Shown here in pieces: positions 8,161 through 16,686 of a stretch of 64,000 nt of DNA. The translations under genes were made by a program, and so were the position numbers. The stretch is taken from contig NZ_JAZGLW010000003.1 of the NCBI RefSeq assembly GCF_036409155.1, forward strand, positions 186,001 through 250,000, written 5' to 3'. Each line of letters opens with the position of its first letter. Position 1 is the first letter of the stretch. The stretch is from Mycobacterium sp. 050128. GTDB taxonomy: Bacteria; Actinomycetota; Actinomycetes; Mycobacteriales; Mycobacteriaceae. The notes below the pieces were generated by a model, which saw nothing but the letters and a program-made list of their open reading frames with translations, was not told where the DNA came from and did not search any database.

Positions 8161-9692
8161 TGCGGGTTCCAGTCCTGATTGTCGGCGCCGGCGCGGGCGG
8201 CCTGGCCATGTCTGCGCTGCTCGCCCAGCACGGCGTTCGGTCGCTGGTGGTCGAAAAGCGCCGCGAGGTGTTCATCTATCCCAAAGCCCGCAACCTGAGC
8301 TTCCGCAGCCTGGAGATCCTTCGCGGCCTCGGCCTGGGCGACGAGGTTCACGCGATCGGTGCGCACGAGCCGGTCGTGGTGACCAAACCGACCCTCAACA
8401 GCACGAGGGAAGAACCGGCGATCGACTTCGAGGCGATTTTCGGCGGCCTGGACGGGTTGAGCCCCGAGCCGGTCCTGCAGTACTGCCCGCAGAGCAGGTC
8501 CGAGCCCATGCTGCTGAGGGCAACGCGCCGCCACGGCAGCGAGGTGCGGTACGGCACCGAGCTGCTGTCGTTCGAATCGGACGCGACCGGCGTCACCGCG
8601 GTCATTCGCGACCGAGACTCGGGGGAGACGGAGACGGTCCGGGCCGACTATCTGGTCGGCGCAGACGGGGTGCACAGTCCTGTCCGCAAAGCGCTGGGCA
8701 TCGCGACCTCCGGCTACGGAGCGCTGCCAATCTTCGTGGTTTTCATGTATTTTCGGGCGCCCTGGCGCAAGTTCGTCGCGCACATCGGCGAGGGCGGCGG
8801 CGTGCAGGTCAAAAATGCTGACGTACAAGGCATCTTCATTGCCGCCGACGGCGACCTCGGGATGTTCATCACCACCTATTTTCCCGGCAAGGGCGAAACC
8901 GCGGACCAGTTCACCCCGGGGCGGTGCCGCGAGATGCTCACCCAAGCGATCGGTGAGCAGATGGACATCGACATCATCGAGATCGCGGCGTGGCAGCCGT
9001 ACGAGCAGGTGGCCAACCAATTCGCTTGTGGGCGAGTATTTCTCGTCGGAGATGCGGCGCACACCATGCCGCCGTTCAAAGCAGGGGGAGCCAACACCGC
9101 GATCCAGAGCGCACACAATCTGGCCTGGAAGCTGGCCGCGGTGCTGCAGGGTACGGCCGGGCCGGCGCTGCTGGATACCTACCAGACCGAACGGCATCCG
9201 GTCGGGCGGTTCGCCGCCCGCCAATCGCTTTCCGGCCCAACGATTCCCTTGCTCCGGCTCGAGGATGACCGGCCGCTGCTGCCGCCGCAGGAAGAGTGCT
9301 CGATGTTCGCGTTGCTGGTGGGCTACCGCTACCGCTCGGCCGCGATCGTCACGGATGATCCGTCCGATGGCGAGTTGGTGGAGGAGTTGCGCGGCCAGCC
9401 GGGCACCCGGGTGCCACACGTGTGGGTGGGCGACGGGGTCTCGACGCTTGATCTGATCGGCGGCGAGTTCACCGTGCTCAGCGGCGACGAGCGATGGTGT
9501 GCCGCCGCGGCTTCGGCGTCGATCGCCGCCCATCGCATCGACGGCGACGAGTGGGCGGCGGCGACCGGACTCTCGCCGCAAGGCGCGTTGCTCATCCGCC
9601 CGGACGACTTCGTCGGCTGGCGTGCCGAGCAGCTGCCCGCCGACCCGGAAGGCGAACTACGCCAGGTGCTTTCGACGTTGCTACGTCGATAG
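8148..9692 (+). CDS. FAD-dependent aromatic monooxygenase (PheA/TfdB type)
   Basis: 514 residues from GTG 8148 (520 from ATG 8130). It carries the FAD_binding_3 landmarks: dinucleotide fold LIVGAGAGGLAMSALLAQ, the DG motif YLVGADGVHSPVR, and the GD motif FLVGDAAHTMPPF. A C-terminal thioredoxin-like region follows (from about residue 390). Such enzymes hydroxylate phenolic or polyketide aromatic rings using NAD(P)H and oxygen; the substrate here is unknown. It is an addition between glpD and accD6 compared with the M. tuberculosis order I recall. It ends 17 bp from the convergent accD6 stop. Confidence 0.85.
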   Translation: MAIILRVPVLIVGAGAGGLAMSALLAQHGVRSLVVEKRREVFIYPKARNLSFRSLEILRGLGLGDEVHAIGAHEPVVVTKPTLNSTREEPAIDFEAIFGGLDGLSPEPVLQYCPQSRSEPMLLRATRRHGSEVRYGTELLSFESDATGVTAVIRDRDSGETETVRADYLVGADGVHSPVRKALGIATSGYGALPIFVVFMYFRAPWRKFVAHIGEGGGVQVKNADVQGIFIAADGDLGMFITTYFPGKGETADQFTPGRCREMLTQAIGEQMDIDIIEIAAWQPYEQVANQFACGRVFLVGDAAHTMPPFKAGGANTAIQSAHNLAWKLAAVLQGTAGPALLDTYQTERHPVGRFAARQSLSGPTIPLLRLEDDRPLLPPQEECSMFALLVGYRYRSAAIVTDDPSDGELVEELRGQPGTRVPHVWVGDGVSTLDLIGGEFTVLSGDERWCAAAASASIAAHRIDGDEWAAATGLSPQGALLIRPDDFVGWRAEQLPADPEGELRQVLSTLLRR

Positions 9693-9709
9693 TGAGTCGC
9701 GAGCAGAAA

Positions 9710-11131
9710 TTACAGCGGGATGTTCTTGTGGCGACCGCGGCGTGCGGGTGCCCCGGCCAGCGCCTCGCAGAGCTTGCTGCGGGTGTGTGCCGGATCGATC
9801 TTCTCGTCGACAACGCCGATTTCGATGGCGCTGTCGACGCCGCCGGCGATCCGCTCGTGCTCGGCGGCCAACTCGTCGTGCAGCGCTTCGCGCTCGTGGT
9901 CCGGCGCGGCGGCCAGCTTGCGCTTGTGCAGGATTCCGACCGCGGCCTTGGCGCCCATCACGGCGACCTCGGCTTCCGGCCATGCGAACACCTTGGTCGC
10001 GTTCAGCGAGCGGGAGTTCATCGCAATGTAGGCCCCGCCGTAGATCTTTCGGGTCACCAGCGTGACGCGGGGGACGGTGCACTCGCCGAAGGCGTGCAGC
10101 AGCTTCGCGCCGCGGCGCACCACGCCGCCCCACTCCTGGTCGACACCGGGCAGGTAGCCGGGCACGTCGACGATCACGACCAGCGGAACACCGAACGCGT
10201 CGCATAGCCGCACGAAACGTGCTGCCTTCTCCGCGCTTTCGGAGTTCAGGCAGCCACCCAGACGTAGCGGGTTGTTGGCCAGCACGCCGACGGTGCGACC
10301 CGACAACCGGCCCAGCCCGACCACCATCGACGGCGCCCACTTTTCCTGGAACTCCTCGAAGGGAGTGTCCTGGTCGAGAATCGCGGTCACGATCGGGTGC
10401 ACGTCGTAGGCCCGCCGCGACGACTCGGGCAGCAGCGCCTTGATGTCGGTGTCACCGGCCTCGGCCTTGGTGCGGTCGAAAAGCCCTTGCTGGCAGAACA
10501 ATCCGACCAACCGGCGGCCGCGCGCGTAGGCGTCGAGCTCGTCGTCGGCGACGATGTGGCAGACACCGGACTTCTTGTGGTGGGTCTCCGGGCCGCCGAG
10601 CGAGGCCATGTCCACGTCCTCGCCGGTGACGCTGCGCACCACGTCGGGCCCGGTGACGAACACCCGGCCCTCCGGCGCCATGATGATCACGTCGGTCAGC
10701 GCCGGCCCGTAGGCGGCACCGCCGGCGGCAAAGCCGACGACCACCGAGATCTGCGGGATGTAACCCGACGCGCGGATCATTGCCTCGAAAACCGTTCCGA
10801 CAGCGTGCAATGCCTTGACGCCCTCGGCCAGCCGCGCCCCGCCAGAGTGCCAGATGCCCACGATCGGGCTCTGCTCCTCGATGGCGGTGTCGTAGGCGTT
10901 GACGATGTGCTGGCATCCCTCGATGCCCATCGCGCCGCCCATCACGGTGCCGTCCGTGCAGAACGCGACGGTGCGTACGCCGTTGACGGTGCCCGCCGCG
11001 GAGAGCACACCCGAGCGGTCACGCTCGTGCAGCAGCTCGACGGTGCCGTCGTCGAAGAAGTTGCTCAGACGCAGCAACGGGTCTCGGGGGTCGAGCGACT
11101 CGCCGACCGCCTCGGGGGCCATGAGTGTCAT
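9710..11131 (-). CDS. accD6: Acetyl/propionyl-CoA carboxylase carboxyltransferase subunit AccD6
   Basis: 473 residues of a biotin-dependent carboxyltransferase beta subunit. Two crotonase-like halves are visible, with oxyanion loops at ISVVVGFAAGGAAYGPAL and TLVTRKIYGGAYIAMNS. AccD6 with AccA3 makes malonyl-CoA for fatty and mycolic acid elongation. The start at ATG 11131 (MTLMAPEAVGESLDP) has GGAG upstream and equals the family length; the frame upstream of it is not needed. It is the last gene of the leftward FAS-II operon, 48 bp after kasB. Confidence 0.95.
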   Translation of the reverse strand: MTLMAPEAVGESLDPRDPLLRLSNFFDDGTVELLHERDRSGVLSAAGTVNGVRTVAFCTDGTVMGGAMGIEGCQHIVNAYDTAIEEQSPIVGIWHSGGARLAEGVKALHAVGTVFEAMIRASGYIPQISVVVGFAAGGAAYGPALTDVIIMAPEGRVFVTGPDVVRSVTGEDVDMASLGGPETHHKKSGVCHIVADDELDAYARGRRLVGLFCQQGLFDRTKAEAGDTDIKALLPESSRRAYDVHPIVTAILDQDTPFEEFQEKWAPSMVVGLGRLSGRTVGVLANNPLRLGGCLNSESAEKAARFVRLCDAFGVPLVVIVDVPGYLPGVDQEWGGVVRRGAKLLHAFGECTVPRVTLVTRKIYGGAYIAMNSRSLNATKVFAWPEAEVAVMGAKAAVGILHKRKLAAAPDHEREALHDELAAEHERIAGGVDSAIEIGVVDEKIDPAHTRSKLCEALAGAPARRGRHKNIPL

Positions 11132-11179
11132 CGCAGATCTCCTGTTTCCGGTGTGCTCGGGGTTCAATACCGCTGGGTT

Positions 11180-12433
11180 CTAATACCGTCCATAGGTGAT
11201 CGCCACGTTGTGACCGCCGAATCCGAACGAGTTGTTGATCGCGTACCGGTAGTTGCCCGGCCGCGGCTTACCCGCCACCACGTCCAAATCGATTTCTGGA
11301 TCGAGGTTTTCCAAATTCAGTGTCGGCGGGATTACCTGCTCCCGCAACGCGAGGACCGTCAAGATCGATTCCAACGCACCGACCGCACCCACCGAGTGAC
11401 CCAGCGCCGCCTTGGGCGCGTAGATCGCGGGGTGGTTGCCGCCCAAGGCCCGGTTGATGGCCTTGCTTTCGGCGAGGTCGCCGACCTGGGTTCCGGTGGC
11501 GTGGGCGTTGATGTGGTCGATTTCGGCCGGGGTGATGCCCGCGAGCTGAATCGCCCGCTGCATCGCATGCGCGGCACGTTCCCCGTTGGGATCCGGTGCC
11601 ACCATGTGGAACCCGTCCGAGGTCACGCTGGCACCCATGATGCGGGCCAGGATGTTGGCGCCGCGAGCCTTCGCGTGCTCCTCGGTCTCGATCACCATCA
11701 GCGCGCCGGCCTCGCCGAACACGAAGCCATTGCGGTCCTTGTCGAACGGGCGGCACGCGCCGGCGGGGTTGTCGTTGGTGGTCGACATCACGACGCGCAT
11801 CGCGGCGAACGCCGCGATCGGCACCGCCTCGATCTGGGTCTCGACGCCACCGCAGATCGCGATGTCGGCCTCACCGAGCACGATCTGCTGCCAGGCCCGG
11901 GCGATGCCCTCGTTACCCGACGCGCACGCCGAAACCGGGGTCATCACACCGGCTTTGGCTTGCCGCTCCAGCCCGACCGCCGCGGCCGCACCGTTGGGCA
12001 TGTACTTCTGCACGCCCAACGGGGAGACCGCTTTCATGCCGCGCTGGCGCATGTCGTCGTAGCTGAACACCAATTCCTCGGACGAGCCGAGGCCGGTGCC
12101 GATCGACACCGCCAACCGGTTGGTGTCGACTTCCGGCGAACCTGCGTTCTCCCACACCCGGCGGCCCAGGATGGTCGACATTCTTTGCAGATAACCGGTG
12201 CGACGCAGCTCGATACGAGTGAGCTGACTGTCGAACTCCTCCACGAGATGCCCGCCGATGCGAACCGGCAGGTTGTACTCCTCAACGAACGGGTCGGTGA
12301 GGGTGCGGATTCCACTCTGGCCGTCTAGCAATAACTTCCAGGTTTCCTGCGCGTCGGGTGCCAAGGCAGTCGTCGCGGCAATGCCGGTGACGACTACGTT
12401 GGGGAAAGCTTTCCCCGTAACAAGTTCTGTCAT
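11180..12433 (-). CDS. kasB: 3-oxoacyl-ACP synthase KasB
   Basis: 417 residues of a thiolase-fold condensing enzyme. The active-site cysteine lies in [17 protein letters not shown], with the two histidines in [13 protein letters not shown] and [13 protein letters not shown]. KasB extends meromycolate chains to full length in FAS-II. ATG 12433 is the only start in frame: the codons upstream read [12 protein letters not shown], resembling the N-terminal extension annotated for M. tuberculosis KasB (recall), but no start codon occurs there. The ribosome site AAGGAA lies about 13 bases upstream. KasA is its immediate upstream paralogue. Confidence 0.95.
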   Translation of the reverse strand: MTELVTGKAFPNVVVTGIAATTALAPDAQETWKLLLDGQSGIRTLTDPFVEEYNLPVRIGGHLVEEFDSQLTRIELRRTGYLQRMSTILGRRVWENAGSPEVDTNRLAVSIGTGLGSSEELVFSYDDMRQRGMKAVSPLGVQKYMPNGAAAAVGLERQAKAGVMTPVSACASGNEGIARAWQQIVLGEADIAICGGVETQIEAVPIAAFAAMRVVMSTTNDNPAGACRPFDKDRNGFVFGEAGALMVIETEEHAKARGANILARIMGASVTSDGFHMVAPDPNGERAAHAMQRAIQLAGITPAEIDHINAHATGTQVGDLAESKAINRALGGNHPAIYAPKAALGHSVGAVGALESILTVLALREQVIPPTLNLENLDPEIDLDVVAGKPRPGNYRYAINNSFGFGGHNVAITYGRY

Positions 12434-12516
12434 GGGTGTGGCGAACGTTCCTTCCGTATTCGTCCGGCTCCTCCTCGGGCCGTTTGCGGCCCGCCTCGTC
12501 GCCGGACGTCGTGCTC

Positions 12517-13767
12517 TCAGTAACGCCCGAAGGCGAGGGCCACGTTGTGGCCGCCGAACCCGAATGAGTTGTTGATCGCGTAACGGAAATCGCCGGTGCG
12601 AGGTTCGCCCGCGACGACGTCCAACGAAATCTCGGGATCGGGGGTTTCATAGTTGAGGGTTGGCGGGATGACGCCATCCCGCAGGGTCAGCACTGTCAGC
12701 ACCGACTCGAGCGCCCCGACTGCGCCGATTGAGTGCCCCAGCGCCGATTTCGGCGCATACACGGCGGCCTGCTCGCATCCGGCAACCCGGATGGCATTGG
12801 CCTCTGCGGTGTCGCCGATCGGCGTCGCCGTCCCGTGTGCGTTCACGTGGTCGATGTCCTTGGGGGACAAGCCCGCAAGTTCCAGCGACCGGCTCATTGC
12901 GCGGCCGGCGCGCACGCCGTCCGCCGCGGGAGCCACCATGTGGAAGGCGTCCGAGGTGATACCGGCACCCATCAACCGGGCCAACGGCTTGGCGCCGCGG
13001 GCCTTGGCGTGCTCTTCGGTCTCGATGAGCATCAGGGCTCCGGCCTCGCCGAACACGAAGCCGTCGCGGTCCTTGTCGAACGGCCGCGACGCGCGCTCGG
13101 GCTCGTCGTTGCGGGTCGACATGGCCCGCATCATCGAGAACGCCGCGATGGGCAGCGCCTCGATCGGACCCTCGACACCGCCGCAGACGGCGACCTCCGC
13201 GTCACCCATGACGATCTGCCGCCAGGCGTGCGCGATTGCCTCGGAGCCGGACGAACACGCAGAGACCGGGGTGATGACCCCGGCCCGCGCTCCGAGCTCC
13301 AGACCGACCACGGCTGCGGCGCCGTTGGGCATGATCATCTGAACGGCGAGCGGCGACACCTTGCGGGGGCCGCCCTCGTTCATCAGGTCATAGCTCTCGA
13401 CGATCCGCTCGGCGCCGCCCAGACCGGTGCCAACGACGACGGTGAACCGGTCCGGATCGACCTCCGGGTTGCCGGCCGACTCCCACAGCTGGCCGCTGAG
13501 ATATTTGGCCAGGCGCTGGACATACGACATGCGTCGCAGGTCCAGTCGTCCCATGTGGTTATCGATCGGCTCCTTGAGGTGCCCCCCGATCTTGACGAGC
13601 AGATCCCATTTGTCGACGAATTCGTCTTCGAGGACGCGGATGCCGCTTTCGCCTGCCAGCAAGCCCTTCCACGTGCTCTCGATGTCCGGCGCGATCGACG
13701 TCGTCGCCGCGACAGCGGTTACCACAACATTGGGGTAACCGCCGTTAGCAGTGGAAGGCTTGGTCAC
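12517..13767 (-). CDS. kasA: 3-oxoacyl-ACP synthase KasA
   Basis: 416 residues, the same length as in M. tuberculosis. The catalytic cysteine (Cys171) lies in [17 protein letters not shown], and the histidines in [14 protein letters not shown] and [13 protein letters not shown]. KasA performs the early elongation steps of FAS-II from AcpM-bound acyl chains. GTG 13767 overlaps the acpM stop by four bases (GTGA), so the two are translationally coupled. kasB follows after 83 bp. Confidence 0.96.
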   Translation of the reverse strand: MTKPSTANGGYPNVVVTAVAATTSIAPDIESTWKGLLAGESGIRVLEDEFVDKWDLLVKIGGHLKEPIDNHMGRLDLRRMSYVQRLAKYLSGQLWESAGNPEVDPDRFTVVVGTGLGGAERIVESYDLMNEGGPRKVSPLAVQMIMPNGAAAVVGLELGARAGVITPVSACSSGSEAIAHAWRQIVMGDAEVAVCGGVEGPIEALPIAAFSMMRAMSTRNDEPERASRPFDKDRDGFVFGEAGALMLIETEEHAKARGAKPLARLMGAGITSDAFHMVAPAADGVRAGRAMSRSLELAGLSPKDIDHVNAHGTATPIGDTAEANAIRVAGCEQAAVYAPKSALGHSIGAVGALESVLTVLTLRDGVIPPTLNYETPDPEISLDVVAGEPRTGDFRYAINNSFGFGGHNVALAFGRY

Positions 13768-14111
13768 TTGCTGTCCGCTTCCAGCCTCGCCTGGACGTTG
13801 GCAGCAGCCTCGGGGTTCTCGGCGACCAGCTTGGAGCGCAGCGCCTCGGCAGCCTCGGGGTTCTCTTCTTCCAGCTTCTGGATGTAGGAGACGACGTCGC
13901 CGACGGTGCGCAGACCGGCAAGGTCCTCGTCCGGGATCTTCACGCCGTACTTGTCCTCGGTCTGCACGGCGATCTCAACCATCGACAGCGAGTCGATGTC
14001 CAGGTCGTCGACGAACGACTTCTCCGGGGTGACCTCAGAGGGCTCAATACCGGTGACCTCTTCGATGATCTCGGCGATACCGGCGATGATTTCTTCCTGC
14101 GAAACGGCCAC
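13764..14111 (-). CDS. acpM: Meromycolate extension acyl carrier protein AcpM
   Basis: 115 residues. The phosphopantetheine serine is Ser41 in the motif [11 protein letters not shown]. The protein is acidic, with the long C-terminal tail ([15 protein letters not shown]...) typical of AcpM. It carries growing acyl chains between the FAS-II enzymes. GTG 14111 is chosen over the upstream ATG 14147 because GAAGGGAAG sits just before it and the product then has the expected length. It lies 81 bp after fabD and is coupled to kasA. Confidence 0.96.
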   Translation of the reverse strand: MAVSQEEIIAGIAEIIEEVTGIEPSEVTPEKSFVDDLDIDSLSMVEIAVQTEDKYGVKIPDEDLAGLRTVGDVVSYIQKLEEENPEAAEALRSKLVAENPEAAANVQARLEADSK

Positions 14112-14192
14112 AGCCTTTACTTCCCTTCGTAATATGTTGTGTTGCAATCGGTTTGATGTGCTTTTATGCGGTTGTACTGGCCGCGGCTGCTG

Positions 14193-15113
14193 TCAGATGT
14201 CAGCCAGCGCGTCCAGTTCTGCGGGCGACTTGACGGCACGTACCGTTACCCCCCGAAGTTCACGCTTGGCGATGCCGGCGAGAGTGCCCGCGGGCGGGAA
14301 CTCCACAATCGCTTTGACATCGTGCTCAGCCAGCGTTGCGGTGCACAGGTCCCACCGCACCGGCTGGATCAACTGAGCGACCAGCGTTTCCATCGCCTCC
14401 GCCGCCGAAGCGACCGGCTTTCCGTCGCGGTTGGACAGCAGCGTGGCAGTGGGCTCGGCGGTCGCAATGGCGGCCGCGGCGGCGGCGTAGCCCTCCATAG
14501 CGGACGCCATGTACTTGGTGTGGAACGCTCCGGCCACGCCGAGAGCGCGCACCCGGGCCTTGGCCGGCGGGTCTTCGGCGAGCTTTTCCAGCGCGGTCAG
14601 CGGACCCGCGGCGACAATCTGGCCGGCGGCGTTGCGGTTCGCGGGGAACAGGTCCAGCTGCTCGAGGCGGGCCAGGACTTCGGTCTCGTCCCCGCCCAGC
14701 ACCGCGGACATGCCGGTCGGCTCGGCGGCGCACGCCTTGGCCATCTCGGCGCCACGGGTGGCGGCCAGGGCGACGGCGTCATCGGCGGCCATTACACCGG
14801 CGATTGCGTAGGCCGCGATCTCGCCGACCGAGTGACCGGCCACGATGAGGTCTTCTGAGCCGTATTGGGAGGCGAGCACGTCGCGCTTGGTCAGCTCCTG
14901 GTGTGCGAGCAGGGTGGCCGCGACGACCAGGGGCTGAGTGACCGACGTGTCGGTGATCTCTTCGTTCGATGCGGTGGTGCCCAGCCGAACGAGGTCCAGG
15001 CCGCTGGCCTTGGACCACAGAGTGATCTGCTCGGTCGCCCCCGGCAATTCCAGCCACGGCGAGAGCATTCCCTCAGTCTGCGAGCCCTGTCCGGGCGCGA
15101 GTAATGCAATCAC
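14193..15113 (-). CDS. fabD: Malonyl-CoA:ACP transacylase FabD
   Basis: 306 residues. The acyltransferase nucleophile elbow is VAGHSVGEIAAYA (Ser95), the N-terminal GQGSQ oxyanion motif is LLAPGQGSQTEGM, and the catalytic histidine is in GVAGAFHTKYM. It loads malonyl groups onto AcpM for KasA/KasB. GTG 15113 starts the first gene of the FAS-II operon. A promoter with inverted repeats lies directly upstream. Confidence 0.95.
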   Translation of the reverse strand: MIALLAPGQGSQTEGMLSPWLELPGATEQITLWSKASGLDLVRLGTTASNEEITDTSVTQPLVVAATLLAHQELTKRDVLASQYGSEDLIVAGHSVGEIAAYAIAGVMAADDAVALAATRGAEMAKACAAEPTGMSAVLGGDETEVLARLEQLDLFPANRNAAGQIVAAGPLTALEKLAEDPPAKARVRALGVAGAFHTKYMASAMEGYAAAAAAIATAEPTATLLSNRDGKPVASAAEAMETLVAQLIQPVRWDLCTATLAEHDVKAIVEFPPAGTLAGIAKRELRGVTVRAVKSPAELDALADI

Positions 15114-15253
15114 GTGTCTAAGAGAACACTGTGGAAACGGTTTTAGCGGGTGTAACAGATTATGAACCTCGTCTTAGGTTTTTGTAGGTACTCCACAAAA
15201 CCGCTCCACAAGCTACGTATTCGATACCGTGCCGCGATCTGTTGCCTGGATCA
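15114..15253 (-). promoter_or_regulatory. FAS-II operon promoter with inverted repeats (likely MabR sites)
   Basis: On the minus strand TAATCT (15162-15157) fits a -10 box, giving a leader of about 37 bases before fabD. Two inverted arms flank it: TGTGGAAACGGTTTT at 15130-15144 and AAAACCGCTCCACA at 15197-15210, which is its reverse complement with one indel. A further TTTTGT / ACAAAA pair lies at 15180-15200. MabR is known to bind the FAS-II promoter at a long inverted repeat. The assignment of these arms to MabR is inference from their position. Confidence 0.65.
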
Positions 15254-16579
15254 CTATCGCACGGATGACGCCGCAGAACCTCCTCTGACCGGCAGCGGAA
15301 CCGCCGTTGCCGGGCTGTTACCAACACTAGAGGGGTTGGTGGGGTAGTTGAGTTGGCCGACTGTCGCGGCGACTCGTAACACGTACGCATCGCGTGGCTG
15401 AGTGGGATCACGCCCGGTGAAGTCGGTGATGCGCTTGAGTCGGTAGCGCACGGTGTTTGGATGAACGAACAACTTGCGCGCGCAGGCCTCAATCGCGCCG
15501 CCGCAATCTAAGTAAGCGTCAAGAGTTTCGATAAGAGTGGGCCCGGCGTCGGCCAGGGGTCCCATCACGTCGGTGTGCAACGCGACGATGGCCGAGGCAT
15601 CGCCCATCAGGGCACGTTCCGGCAGCAGCTCCCGGGCGTGCACGGGCCGCGGTGCACCGGCCCAGCCCGCGGCGGCATTCATGCCGGAGATCGCCTCGCT
15701 GGCGCTGTGATAAGCCGCGGTCAGCATCGGTGCGGTGGGCCCGATGACCACGGGGCCTTCGGCGAATGCGCTTAACAGATCGCCCAGAAACTTGTCGGTC
15801 GGCGACAACTGCCCCGACACGATGGCCACCAGCCAGGTGCCGTGCACGTCGGTGAGGGCATTGCGGCCGTGACGAGCGGCGGTGTCGCGGACGATTTGGC
15901 TGGCTCGTTCGCTGGCGACCTCGCCGTTGGTGTTGTCGCGGCTGGGGGCCGGGGTGCCGACCACCACCGTCGCCGGCGCGGTGGTGTCCCAGTTCAGCGC
16001 GGCCGCGCGGGATAGCAGCTCGGGGCCGGTATCGCCGCGCACCACCGCGTCGACGACGCTGGCCTCCATCCGGCTGTCCCAGCTGCCCCGAGCCTCGGCC
16101 GCGTCCGCGTAGGCCGAGGCGAAGCTGAACGCCAGGTCGCGGCTGTACTTCAAAATGCCCACCGTCAGGGCGGTCAGCTGCTCCTCGGAGCGGGCCAGTA
16201 GCGGCACGACCTCTTCGAAGAACTCCATGGTCACCCGCACCATGTCCACGCTGTGGCGCAATGCGATGCGGCGGGTGAGCTCCTGGGGCACCAGTTCGAA
16301 GGCCTGCGCGGTGTAGCTGACGTTGCTGTGTGGGTCCTGCATCCACTCGACGAAGTTCACGACGGCGGTCTGCACCACCAGCGCCACGCTGGCCCGCTGG
16401 GAAGCTTCCAGCTCGGCGAAGAACGGCAACCGCTCGCCCATGGCATTGACGGCCTCGGTGGCCAGCCGCCCGGAGTACTGCTTGAGCCGCCGCAGCACGG
16501 AGTCCGGGACCGTGTCCAAGGTTTCGAGCGGCGACCTCGGATGCTTGGCGAACGGGCCGGCAAAGGGATTGTCATTCAC
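15254..16579 (-). CDS. mabR: PucR/CdaR-type regulator of mycolic acid synthesis MabR
   Basis: 441 residues. The C-terminus holds a PucR-type helix-turn-helix (EACARKLFVHPNTVRYRLKR). The middle is a GGDEF-like CdaR region and the N-terminus is helical (RLKQYSGRLATEAVNAM). It controls the adjacent FAS-II operon. The last 30 or so residues (NYPTNPSSVGNSPATAV...) seem a species-specific tail. GTG 16579 is the start: TAGGTT at 16591-16586 lies exactly six bases before it, which suggests a leaderless transcript. An ATG four bases further in is out of frame. Confidence 0.93.
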   Translation of the reverse strand: MNDNPFAGPFAKHPRSPLETLDTVPDSVLRRLKQYSGRLATEAVNAMGERLPFFAELEASQRASVALVVQTAVVNFVEWMQDPHSNVSYTAQAFELVPQELTRRIALRHSVDMVRVTMEFFEEVVPLLARSEEQLTALTVGILKYSRDLAFSFASAYADAAEARGSWDSRMEASVVDAVVRGDTGPELLSRAAALNWDTTAPATVVVGTPAPSRDNTNGEVASERASQIVRDTAARHGRNALTDVHGTWLVAIVSGQLSPTDKFLGDLLSAFAEGPVVIGPTAPMLTAAYHSASEAISGMNAAAGWAGAPRPVHARELLPERALMGDASAIVALHTDVMGPLADAGPTLIETLDAYLDCGGAIEACARKLFVHPNTVRYRLKRITDFTGRDPTQPRDAYVLRVAATVGQLNYPTNPSSVGNSPATAVPLPVRGGSAASSVR

Positions 16580-16585
16580 CCCTAA

Positions 16586-16591
16586 AACCTA
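16586..16591 (-). promoter_or_regulatory. -10 box for leaderless mabR
   Basis: TAGGTT occupies -12 to -7 relative to the first base of the mabR GTG codon, with TTAGGG between. This is the spacing expected for a leaderless mycobacterial transcript, and the only purine-rich stretch (AGGG) abuts the start too closely to serve as a normal ribosome site. Confidence 0.45.
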
Positions 16592-16686
16592 CGCCCGATT
16601 TATGGAACTTTCCGCCAAAGGGGGTCGGGTGTCGGCCGCTCGGCGGGACGGGGGCGCGGCGTGGCCGACGGGCGAGGGCGCGCCGG

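Noticed and set aside
7764..9581. 605-residue frame on the minus strand
   Set aside because: It is antisense to glpD and the monooxygenase, whose motifs are intact. The translation is Arg/His/Asp-rich with no family resemblance, as is usual for shadows in high-GC DNA.
10397..12328. 643-residue plus-strand frame
   Set aside because: It lies antisense to accD6 and kasB and has shadow composition. The FAS-II genes are certain.
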